This document shows, in pieces, positions 9,155 to 17,222 of a stretch of 64,000 nucleotides of DNA (its first letter is position 1; every line of letters starts with the position of its first letter). This DNA comes from Marinilabiliaceae bacterium JC040. GTDB lineage: Bacteria > Bacteroidota > Bacteroidia > Bacteroidales > Marinifilaceae. The stretch covers positions 186,001 through 250,000 of the forward strand of contig SNAP01000001.1 in NCBI GenBank assembly GCA_022496785.1. Reading direction: 5' to 3'. The translations under genes were made by a program, and so were the position numbers. Under the pieces are notes generated by a model. The model ran no database searches, was not told the DNA's origin, and was given only the letters and a program-made list of their open reading frames with translations.

Positions 9155-11671
9155 ATGCAAACAATTATAATAAAGCAGAAGAGTATGATATTCAATTACA
9201 AGAAATTCGATTACAAGAAATTTAAACCTTATTTATTTGCCATTGCAATATTTGTTGCACTTTCAACAGCATATTTCCCTCAGATTTACCAAGGAAAAAT
9301 TGTAAGTCAAGCCGACGTCTCTTCTTGGAGAGGTGCTGCAAACGAAATATTACAAACAGAAAAAGAAACTGGTGAAAAACCTCTATGGACTAATTCTATG
9401 TTCGGAGGAATGCCTTCATATTTAATATCTTCTGATTTCGATGGTAATAAAACTAGCTTCATATATAAATGTATGGAAATTGGAAAGAATCCTGCTTCGT
9501 GGATTTGCCTTTCTATGATTTCATTCTTCCTTCTTTTACTTGCTTTTGGTTGCAACCCTTGGCTAGGTATTATCGGTGGAATTGCATATGCGTTTTCTTC
9601 CTACAATTTTATTATAATTCAAGTAGGACATAACTCAAAAATGCTTGCTATAGCTCTTATGCCTATGGTTCTTGCTAGTGTTGTATATGCTTTTAGAAAG
9701 AATAAATTCTTAGGCTCTTTATTTCTAGCTTTAAGTTTATCTTTCGAAATTCATGCTAAACACCCTCAAATAGCCTATTATCTTGGTATTATTATATTTA
9801 TATACGGTACTTTTATGCTTTATAATGCTATAAAAGATAAAAGTCTTAATCATTATTTTAAGACTATAGGTCTACTTGTTGTTGGACTTATTCTTGCTAT
9901 AGCAACCAATGCAGATTATCTTATGACAATGAAAGACTATGCTCAATATACTATGAGAGGTCCTTCTGAATTAAGTCATAATAAAGATAATAAAACAAAA
10001 TCTGGCCTAGATAAAGATTATGCTACAGATTGGTCGTACGGTATAGATGAAACTATCAATCTTATGATCCCTAATTATAAAGGAGGAGCTTCATCATCAT
10101 CTTTAAGCGAAGATTCTGAGATATATAAATTATTCGCTAAACAAGATCCTGCATATGCAAAACAAGTTATTAAGCATATGCCAACATACTGGGGACCTCA
10201 ACCTTTTACTGCAGGACCAGTATATATTGGTGCTATCATGATTTTTCTTTTCGTTCTAGGTTTATACCTTATTAAAGGAAAAACTAAATGGTGGATTCTT
10301 ACTACAACATTACTTTCTTTTGCTTTAGCTTGGGGTAAACATTTTATGCCTCTTACCGACTTTTTCTTAGATTATATTCCAATGTATAGCAAGTTTCGTA
10401 CTGTTTCAATGATTCTTGTAATTGCTCAATTATGTATACCTCTTTTAGCTATTCTGTCTTTGAAGAAGTTCTTTGATGCAAATTCTGATAAGAAAAAGCT
10501 AATTAAAGGTCTTAAGATTGCAAGTGCTATAACTGCTGGATTTTGTCTTATAATTGCAATTATACCTTCTTTAGCTGGTAATTTTACAAGTCCTCAGGAT
10601 CAACAAATGCAAGATGTAATTGCCAATGCTCTTCAAGCTGATAGAATTTCTCTTCTTGTTAGCGATGCTTTACGTTCATTTATATTCATAGGTCTAGCTG
10701 CAGGTGTCTTGATATTATTCTTAAAAAAGAAATTAAAACCATTATACGCATATATTGCAATAGCTTTACTTGTACTTATTGATCTTTGGAATGTTGATAA
10801 ACGTTTTTTAAATAGTGAACACTTTATGCCTAAACGTCATTTAGTAGGTCAATTTCAAGAAAGACCTGTAGATAAGGCTATACTAAACGATAAAAGTCTC
10901 GATTATAGAGTTCTAGATTTAACAGTCAACATATTTAACGATTCAAAAATTTCTTATTTCCATAAGATGATTGGTGGATATAGTGCTGGTAAACTTAGAA
11001 GATATCAAGATATGATTGATTTTCATATTAGTAAGGAAATACAAACTCTTGCCTCTACATTCAATAAGAATGCTACTGTCATGAAAATTGATAGCTGCCT
11101 AGCTAAATTGAATACTTTAAACATGCTGAATACAAAGTATATCATTTATCACGCTAAGGCTAATCCTATTATCAATAATAAAGCTCTTGGAAATGCATGG
11201 TTTGTTTCTGATTATAAATATGTAGAAAATGCAGACGAAGAAATTAATAGTTTAAATAATTTCAATCCAAAAGAGATTGCTTTTGTTGATAAGAAATTTA
11301 AACCTATTCTTAAGAACCAGGCTTTCAATCCTGACCCTAATGCTAAGATAGAGCTTATTTCTTATCAGCCAGATTTTCTAGAATATAAAACATCTTGCTC
11401 TAGCAATCAGTTAGCTATATTTTCTGAAATATATTACCCTAACGACTGGAAAGTTTATATAGATGGAAAACCTTCAGAGAATTTTAGAGCAAACTATATT
11501 TTAAGAGGTATGATTGTTCCTAGTGGTGAACATATTATCACTTTCTCTTTTGAACCTAGCAGGTATTTTATTGGAAGAACAATTGCTATTATTGCCTCTT
11601 TCATTTTACTATCTCTACTTTTAGTTTCTCTTTACTTTTCTTTAAGAAAACTTTATGAGAGAAAAGAATAA
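9155..11671 (+). CDS. YfhO-like integral membrane protein (GT-C-like)
   Basis: An 838-residue membrane protein. After a short basic N-terminus comes a first helix (YLFAIAIFVALSTAYFP), a periplasmic loop with DVSSWRGAANEI and PLWTNSMFGGMPSYL, which is the conserved loop of the YfhO family, then about a dozen more helices. A soluble domain at about 570-800 follows, and a last helix (IAIIASFILLSLLLVSLYF) lies near the C-terminus. YfhO relatives are GT-C-like proteins implicated in glycosylating envelope polymers such as lipoteichoic acid in Firmicutes; the Bacteroidota role is not defined. ATG 9155 gives a 10-residue extension ahead of a second candidate start at 9185 (MIFNYKKF). It is divergent from the flippase and followed by a strong terminator. 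Confidence 0.82.
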   Translation: MQTIIIKQKSMIFNYKKFDYKKFKPYLFAIAIFVALSTAYFPQIYQGKIVSQADVSSWRGAANEILQTEKETGEKPLWTNSMFGGMPSYLISSDFDGNKTSFIYKCMEIGKNPASWICLSMISFFLLLLAFGCNPWLGIIGGIAYAFSSYNFIIIQVGHNSKMLAIALMPMVLASVVYAFRKNKFLGSLFLALSLSFEIHAKHPQIAYYLGIIIFIYGTFMLYNAIKDKSLNHYFKTIGLLVVGLILAIATNADYLMTMKDYAQYTMRGPSELSHNKDNKTKSGLDKDYATDWSYGIDETINLMIPNYKGGASSSSLSEDSEIYKLFAKQDPAYAKQVIKHMPTYWGPQPFTAGPVYIGAIMIFLFVLGLYLIKGKTKWWILTTTLLSFALAWGKHFMPLTDFFLDYIPMYSKFRTVSMILVIAQLCIPLLAILSLKKFFDANSDKKKLIKGLKIASAITAGFCLIIAIIPSLAGNFTSPQDQQMQDVIANALQADRISLLVSDALRSFIFIGLAAGVLILFLKKKLKPLYAYIAIALLVLIDLWNVDKRFLNSEHFMPKRHLVGQFQERPVDKAILNDKSLDYRVLDLTVNIFNDSKISYFHKMIGGYSAGKLRRYQDMIDFHISKEIQTLASTFNKNATVMKIDSCLAKLNTLNMLNTKYIIYHAKANPIINNKALGNAWFVSDYKYVENADEEINSLNNFNPKEIAFVDKKFKPILKNQAFNPDPNAKIELISYQPDFLEYKTSCSSNQLAIFSEIYYPNDWKVYIDGKPSENFRANYILRGMIVPSGEHIITFSFEPSRYFIGRTIAIIASFILLSLLLVSLYFSLRKLYERKE

Positions 11672-11713
11672 AAAATTATGGTCTAATATATAGTGGGTTT
11701 ATTAACTCACTGA

Positions 11714-11748
11714 TAGAGTAATCTAATAAAAGATTACTCTATTTTTTT
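11714..11748 (+). terminator. Strong rho-independent terminator after the YfhO-like gene
   Basis: Perfect 11-bp stem TAGAGTAATCT (11714-11724) / AGATTACTCTA (11731-11741) with a 6-nt loop, followed by a run of seven T. A weaker hairpin (AGTGGGTT / AACTCACT) sits just upstream. Confidence 0.9.
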
Positions 11749-11895
11749 GTTCAATTAATCAATATATTCATAACTAAATATTGAGATTTGTTCTCTTATC
11801 TATTGCTAAAATGATTTTATTCATATATTTACGAAATATATAGAGTTTTTAAATAGTCAACAGTATATAGTTTTTTATACAAACACATATTTGAT

Positions 11896-13905
11896 ATGGA
11901 AACAGAACACATCCTTGAATTATTACTTTTCCTTTGCTTTTCACTCTTAGGAGGAGGTCTACTAAAACATGCATTAAAAAAAACAGGTATACCCTACACT
12001 GTAGGTTTATTTATAGTTGGAATTGGATTCGGACTGCTAGTTCGGTTTAATCTTCTTGATACAGTTCCAATTATTGAACATAGTTTTGAAAAGATGGGAC
12101 ATATCACTCCAGATATGATTCTATATTTCTTCTTGCCTATTCTAGTTTTTGATGCAGCATATAATATGGATGTTCATCTGTTTAGAAAGACTCTTTTAAA
12201 TGCTTCTTTATTGGCAGTGCCTGGACTTATATTCTGTACTTTTGTTACAGGATTTGCCCTTCTAGGACTACAATCATTCTTTCCTTCATTAGGAGATTGG
12301 AATATATACTACGCTCTAATGTTTGGTGCACTTATTAGTGCTACCGACCCGGTTGCTGTTGTTGCTGTTCTACACGAACTTCACACTAGTAAACGTTTCT
12401 CTACTTTAGTAGATGCAGAATCTTTACTTAATGATGGTACAGGACTTGTTTTATTTATGACTTTCTACGGAATGGCTACTGGTACAGGAAGTAGTCTCTC
12501 TCCATATTTAAATTTTATAGTTGTTGTGTTTGGTGGGGTTGCTTTAGGGCTTTCAGTAGCCTCAATATCTCTACATACATTCACAAGAATTAAAAGTAGT
12601 GTAGAAGTACAGAATAGTGTTATTATTATTACTTCATATCTTGTATTCCTTTTAGCAGAAGAATATCTACATGTTTCAGGAGTTATTGCTCTTGTATGCT
12701 ATGGTTTATATATATCGTATTATTCAAAACTAAAACTTAAACCTGAGGTAAATAAATTCATGAGTCAATTTTGGAATTTAGCAGCTTATATTGGTAATAC
12801 TTTAATATTCATAATTGTTGGATTAACAATTGCTATTCAAGTTTCATTCTCCTACTCTAATTTCATAATATTATTGATCCTATTTGCCGTAATAGTTATT
12901 GTTAGATTACTAATGGTTACAGGATTGTTCCCTATTATGCACAGAAACGGTTATAAACTATCAATTCGTGAAGGTGTTATACTTTCTTGGGGTGGATTAA
13001 GAGGAGCTGTCGGTCTTGCTATGGGATTAATGGTATATTATTCGCCTTTATTGCCACTTTCTATACGTACTCAAGTATTATTCTTTACTAGTGGAGTTGT
13101 TGCTTTAACTCTCTTAATAAATGCAACTACAACAGGATGGCTTCTTAAAAAATTTGGACTTAGTAAAGAAAGAAAGACTCGACGTTTTTTAAGAAAATCT
13201 GCAAGGAATGTATACATTAACGAAACAGAGAAATACTATAAAAAATTAAGAGAAAAGAAACATATTCAGGAATGTGATTGGACTGAAGTAGAAAAACTTC
13301 TTCCTAAACCATATGATTTTGAAGATGAAGATCTTAATATGGAAAGTCTTTTGCAAGCTTTAAGAATTAGAGTTGTAAGACATGAGAAACTCTTTTTATA
13401 CGATTTGTATAATAATGGTATTATAAATGCCCACTCTTTAGCTCGATTACAATCTCTTGCCGATAGAGTGTTTGACGTAGATGGTAAACGAACTTTAAGC
13501 AATCAAGATAGAATATTTAAAAGAATGTTGATGAGAGGTACTCGTTTTCTAGGATTTAAAGCTCCTAAATGGTATAGAAAGTTTCTTGATAAATTTTTCC
13601 CAGCTAGAACTGTACAAAGGCATGATATAAGTAGAGGTTTTATTCTTATGCAAAAAGAAGCGATAAAACAAATAGAAGAATATTCTGATAGTGATTTTTT
13701 TAAACTTCCTATGCAACAAGAACAAATTGAAATATTGAAAAAAGAAATTTACCACAATATTGAATTTGCTGAGAATTATATGGCTAGACTTAAACGTAGA
13801 CATCCAGAATCATATAATCGTGCAATTACAATTCAAGCAGAAAGAATGTTAAGTCTGAAAAAGAAACAAATAAAAGAAAGATTACAAAAAGAAGGCGTTG
13901 TATAA
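11896..13905 (+). CDS. Na+/H+ antiporter, CPA1 (NhaP-like) family
   Basis: 669 residues. The first 425 or so hold about 12 membrane helices with CPA1 hallmarks: FFLPILVFDAAYNMD, SATDPVAVVAVLHEL (TDP motif plus following helix), AESLLNDGTGLVLF (the ND ion-binding pair) and SWGGLRGAVGLAMGL. Protons are exchanged for Na+ or K+ across the inner membrane for pH and salt homeostasis. The remaining 245 residues are a basic, helical cytoplasmic tail, probably regulatory. The gene stands alone: a terminator lies 150 bp upstream, and a repeat-bearing intergenic region follows. Ion specificity is not predictable from sequence. Confidence 0.9.
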   Translation: METEHILELLLFLCFSLLGGGLLKHALKKTGIPYTVGLFIVGIGFGLLVRFNLLDTVPIIEHSFEKMGHITPDMILYFFLPILVFDAAYNMDVHLFRKTLLNASLLAVPGLIFCTFVTGFALLGLQSFFPSLGDWNIYYALMFGALISATDPVAVVAVLHELHTSKRFSTLVDAESLLNDGTGLVLFMTFYGMATGTGSSLSPYLNFIVVVFGGVALGLSVASISLHTFTRIKSSVEVQNSVIIITSYLVFLLAEEYLHVSGVIALVCYGLYISYYSKLKLKPEVNKFMSQFWNLAAYIGNTLIFIIVGLTIAIQVSFSYSNFIILLILFAVIVIVRLLMVTGLFPIMHRNGYKLSIREGVILSWGGLRGAVGLAMGLMVYYSPLLPLSIRTQVLFFTSGVVALTLLINATTTGWLLKKFGLSKERKTRRFLRKSARNVYINETEKYYKKLREKKHIQECDWTEVEKLLPKPYDFEDEDLNMESLLQALRIRVVRHEKLFLYDLYNNGIINAHSLARLQSLADRVFDVDGKRTLSNQDRIFKRMLMRGTRFLGFKAPKWYRKFLDKFFPARTVQRHDISRGFILMQKEAIKQIEEYSDSDFFKLPMQQEQIEILKKEIYHNIEFAENYMARLKRRHPESYNRAITIQAERMLSLKKKQIKERLQKEGVV

Positions 13906-13991
13906 ATTCTAAAAAATAATATCTCAATTAAGTATTAAAGATAGATCTAGACTATACCTTATCCCTATTTTACCCATGAATTCTACATGGA

Positions 13992-14077
13992 TTGTCCATG
14001 GTTTCTGCAATCTATATTGAAGAAACCATGGACAAAGGATGGACAAACCATGGACAAAGTACGAAGATGGTACGAAG
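13992..14077. repeat. Intergenic repeat cluster with CCATGG core
   Basis: Within the 285-bp gap 13906-14190 there is a perfect 15-bp inverted repeat (TTGTCCATGGTTTCT at 13992-14006, AGAAACCATGGACAA at 14021-14035, 14-nt loop). A third CCATGGACAAA copy follows immediately, then two copies of GTACGAAG (14059-14066, 14070-14077). The block looks more GC-rich than its surroundings and holds no gene. It could be a dispersed intergenic repeat, a protein-binding site or a hairpin RNA; it lacks a T-run on either side. Confidence 0.75.
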
Positions 14078-14109
14078 TAAACATGAATTAGATAATATTA
14101 AATAAGAGC

Positions 14110-14144
14110 AAAAAAAACTGAGGAAAGAATCTCTCTTTCCTCAG
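14110..14144 (-). terminator. Terminator of the protease/lipoprotein operon
   Basis: Perfect 10-bp stem CTGAGGAAAG (14118-14127) / CTTTCCTCAG (14135-14144) with a 7-nt loop. The preceding A-run on the plus strand becomes a run of eight T after the stem on the minus strand, so it ends the operon whose last gene stops at 14191. Confidence 0.9.
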
Positions 14145-14190
14145 ATACTTAAGTAGTTTAATAGATTAATTAAAATATTTAAAACAATAA

Positions 14191-14619
14191 TTACTTAGTG
14201 ATCTCTCCTATTGTGTAATTATTCTGTTTTAAATTATAGAGTTTTACTATCTCTTTCTTCATTTCATCTGTAACATTCTTACTTTCATCATATTTATATG
14301 TAAAAGTAAAACCATCTTTACCCATGTTTTTATAATAATATGTTACTTCAGAAAACAAACACTTAGATTGATTTTTATCTATCTTAACGGTAATTTGAAA
14401 ATCGTTACCAATTTGTGCTGTTTTAATATTTGATGATAAAGCAGATAATTCTCCTTTTAAAATATTTATATCAGAGATATTTATATGTGGTAAGACATAT
14501 GTTGTTTTATTTAGATCTACATCTATTCCTTTAAGTTTAGGATCAACATTATCATGATTACAACTTGACAATAGTATAAGCTGTACGCAAATTATTATTA
14601 TAATTCCTATCTTTTTCAT
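14191..14619 (-). CDS. Small hypothetical lipoprotein, last gene of the protease operon
   Basis: 142 residues with a lipoprotein signal ending LLSSC (Cys20). The mature part is a small beta-rich domain (FQITVKIDKN, SEVTYYYKNM, GFTFTYKYDE) with no motif I recognise. The gene begins 1 nt after the stop codon of the cysteine protease, so it is translationally linked. A partner or inhibitor of the protease is a reasonable guess because of that coupling, but nothing in the sequence proves it. A strong terminator follows. Confidence 0.65.
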   Translation of the reverse strand: MKKIGIIIIICVQLILLSSCNHDNVDPKLKGIDVDLNKTTYVLPHINISDINILKGELSALSSNIKTAQIGNDFQITVKIDKNQSKCLFSEVTYYYKNMGKDGFTFTYKYDESKNVTDEMKKEIVKLYNLKQNNYTIGEITK

Positions 14620-14620
14620 A

Positions 14621-16255
14621 CTAGTCTATTTTTATCTTTGAATATTCAATCTTACCATTAGAACTTGTTCTTAAGAAATAAGTTCCTTTTTCAATACCTG
14701 TTTTCTTAAAGTTGAATTTCTTCTGAGTGTATCCTTTTTCAACATCTTGGTCAATTATTGTATATACTTTTTCACCTGTTTCAGATAATAAATCCATTTT
14801 GAAATACGATTTCTCTATACTTCTTAAAACAAGCATAAAATCTTTATCTACTACAATATAATCAACGTCAAGCTTAACACCATCACCTAGCTTCATTACT
14901 TTAGAAATAACTGCTCTACATTTTCCTGTTCCTGTTAAATTTGTATTATCAATTTTTGCAACATATTCAACTGGATTCATAGGATCATTACGATAATCTA
15001 GAAGTGAAGCATAGTAGAAATGTCCATCTCCTAATCTTCCTTTTCTATAGTTCTTTAATTCTATATAGTAATTATTTACATCGTAATTTGCCAATTCTGA
15101 AACATCAATTGCTACTTCTAATTTTTCTTTTTCTGAACCATATATACCTCTTAATGGATGATCTCCTCCCATATGATTGTATTCATATAAATTCTTTGTA
15201 AATACAGGATTATTTTCGTGACCATCATCATAAGCACCTATTCCAATACTTAGGTCGTTTCTTGATGTGTGAGACATTAATATTTTAAAAACTAATTGAG
15301 GTTGTTTTACCATTGGTTTTATAATAAAACAATCTTTACCTCCATTACCAGTTCCACCCATTCCTTGTCTTAAACGCTTAGAGAAAGTCATATATGGAGC
15401 ATAAAATCTACCATTATCTCCCCAGTTTGTTCCCCAAGAGTTTACACATATAAATGCACCAAATTCATCTGATTCAGCTCTTCTGTTTCCGTTATAATCA
15501 TACCATATACTATCATCATAACCAACTATTGTCATTGAATGCATTCCCTGATATCCAAAATAAGGTATTATTGCATTATAACCTGTATATGATGAACGAT
15601 TATATTGAGATGCATTTAGTGGGTGAGCAAATCCTGAAAATTGTATTAAACCTCCATATTGTGAACCATCACCATGATTATATAAATATCTTTTCATATT
15701 TAATAAATCGTTTGCATCTTCTGAATTAAATTTCTCTAATGCACTAATAGAATAATTCATTGATTTATAGTACTTATCATATCCATATGGCCATTCGGTA
15801 CTACTATTTGTAGTATACATTGAATTAGGTAGGAATCCATAATATTTTATAGCATCTGCAACATCCCATGGGAATGTTCCATAGTCAAGACCTTCGTTTA
15901 GAAAATTCCATATATACATATAATTTGCAATATTTGCATTGCTATTTGAAGCCCTATCTAAGAACCTATTCATTTCATATGTATATATATAATGGACTAT
16001 CGAAGCACATCCACATGAATTACTTATTTGACTAACTATAGGTGGGAAATATTTGTTTTTTGAGTTATCAACATATGCTGGTAGTGCACCATTTGTTTTG
16101 TAAGAAGCTTTTAAAGAAAATTTAGGAATATTAGAAATAGCTTTCATAGCTTCTTCTTTATTCTCTTTTGTTATTTCTTTAAGACCAAAAAGATTCTGTC
16201 CGTGAGTATTTATCACGAACAGAAACAATATTGATAAGACAATAAATCTTTTCAT
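14621..16255 (-). CDS. Secreted papain-like (C1A) cysteine protease with T9SS sorting tail
   Basis: 544 residues. The signal peptide (MKRFIVLSILFLFVINTHGQ) is followed by a peptidase C1 domain: SQISNSCGCAS with oxyanion Gln76 and nucleophile Cys81 (Cys83 is the alternative), GMHSMTIVGYDD with catalytic His239, and VNSWGTNWGDNG with Asn272. A beta-rich middle region (about 320-465) follows. The last 75 residues, ending GTYFLRTSSNGKIEYSKIKID, fit a type A T9SS C-terminal domain, which would carry the enzyme across the outer membrane for release or surface attachment. The start codon overlaps the stop of the upstream Ig-like lipoprotein (TAATG), and the small lipoprotein follows 1 nt later. Substrate unknown; the papain fold assignment is strong, the T9SS assignment good. 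Confidence 0.85.
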   Translation of the reverse strand: MKRFIVLSILFLFVINTHGQNLFGLKEITKENKEEAMKAISNIPKFSLKASYKTNGALPAYVDNSKNKYFPPIVSQISNSCGCASIVHYIYTYEMNRFLDRASNSNANIANYMYIWNFLNEGLDYGTFPWDVADAIKYYGFLPNSMYTTNSSTEWPYGYDKYYKSMNYSISALEKFNSEDANDLLNMKRYLYNHGDGSQYGGLIQFSGFAHPLNASQYNRSSYTGYNAIIPYFGYQGMHSMTIVGYDDSIWYDYNGNRRAESDEFGAFICVNSWGTNWGDNGRFYAPYMTFSKRLRQGMGGTGNGGKDCFIIKPMVKQPQLVFKILMSHTSRNDLSIGIGAYDDGHENNPVFTKNLYEYNHMGGDHPLRGIYGSEKEKLEVAIDVSELANYDVNNYYIELKNYRKGRLGDGHFYYASLLDYRNDPMNPVEYVAKIDNTNLTGTGKCRAVISKVMKLGDGVKLDVDYIVVDKDFMLVLRSIEKSYFKMDLLSETGEKVYTIIDQDVEKGYTQKKFNFKKTGIEKGTYFLRTSSNGKIEYSKIKID

Positions 16256-17025
16256 TATTTTGTAACTTTATAATAAGTTATTAATATCATACCAGAGAAT
16301 GGTGTTTGTATAGCAACAGTTCCATCTTCTTCAAGACCTATTAATTGCTTATCAAAACCTTCTGCACCCATATCTATTTGAGCTCCCTCTATATCCATTG
16401 AAGCTACTAGACTTCCGTCAGCTTGTTGTTCTATAATACCTTGAACATCTCTTACGCTACCATTACTTAATGGCACTTTCATTACTATTGTATTATCATC
16501 AAATATTTCATAAGAAAATTGAGCTCTTACTGCTTTTAACCATTGATCTTGTTCTTCTTTTGTAAATGGAGTTTTATCTTTATGCTGAAGAATAGAACGT
16601 ATAATTGACTCATCATAAACATCTTCACCATTTATCAAACCTAATTTTACTCCTGTAAGTTTACCCACCATTTCTGCTGGTACTTTGAAAGGAGCATCTT
16701 TAACTTTGATTAAACATACTGCTTGTGCAGAATTAACACCTTTAGCAGTAATATTAACAGTACCTGCTTTTACTGCTGTAACTAAACCTTTTGCATCAAC
16801 AGTTGCTACTGCTTCATTAGATGATGTCCATGTTAATGTTGCATCTGTAACATCAGCAGGTTTAATAGTAGCTTTCAATTGAAGAGTCTTTCCCACCTCC
16901 AACTCAGCTTCTGTTTCGTTTAATGTAATTTCTTCTGGTAATACTTTTTTTGGATCATCATCATCACTACAAGAAGTAAAACCAATTAGTGAACCGATCA
17001 CTAATAATGCTAGTAATTTTTTCAT
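16255..17025 (-). CDS. Surface-type lipoprotein with bacterial Ig-like (BIG2) domain
   Basis: 256 residues. The lipobox FTSC (Cys19) is followed directly by SDDDD, the acidic signature that sends Bacteroidota lipoproteins to the outer surface. Residues about 33-110 are a BIG2 domain: ITLNETEAELEVGKTLQL, TWTSSNEAVATVDAKG and GTVNITAKG. The remaining 145 residues form a separate domain I do not recognise (VPAEMVGKLTGVKLG ... GLEEDGTVAIQTPFSG). It is the first gene of a three-gene operon and overlaps the protease start by one base, so both products should be at the cell surface. It could anchor or present the protease, or act on the same substrate. No clear TAnnTTTG box was found upstream. Confidence 0.8.
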   Translation of the reverse strand: MKKLLALLVIGSLIGFTSCSDDDDPKKVLPEEITLNETEAELEVGKTLQLKATIKPADVTDATLTWTSSNEAVATVDAKGLVTAVKAGTVNITAKGVNSAQAVCLIKVKDAPFKVPAEMVGKLTGVKLGLINGEDVYDESIIRSILQHKDKTPFTKEEQDQWLKAVRAQFSYEIFDDNTIVMKVPLSNGSVRDVQGIIEQQADGSLVASMDIEGAQIDMGAEGFDKQLIGLEEDGTVAIQTPFSGMILITYYKVTK

Positions 17026-17145
17026 ATTAAATATATTTAGTAATTAGTATTTACGTGTGCTAAATTTGTTTATTGCAAGATTGTTTATTATTTACAAAAT
17101 CCAAATTATCCACCCTAAACGAAAAAACTACTACTACAATAATTA

Positions 17146-17165
17146 TGTACTACATTTGTACTACA
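17146..17165. repeat. Tandem TGTACTACA sites upstream of the protease operon
   Basis: Two exact copies of TGTACTACA (17146-17154 and 17157-17165) are spaced 11 bp, about one helical turn, with a related ACTACTACA just before them. They sit 120 bp upstream of the BIG2 lipoprotein start and 58 bp beyond the end of the TPR/LuxR-type regulator. This is a possible activator site for the operon; the arrangement is seen, the role is inferred. Confidence 0.4.
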
Positions 17166-17222
17166 ATACAATATATTTAACTATCTATCTGTGTTTTACA
17201 AGGCATATCTCTTGAATTTATA

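Noticed and set aside
11886-11893. CATATTTG as the -7 box of the Na+/H+ antiporter
   Set aside because: First base mismatches and the box ends 2 nt before the ATG, too close for a start site upstream of or at the codon.
17057-17068. Plus-strand TAAATTTG as a promoter
   Set aside because: An exact box, but no plus-strand gene follows.
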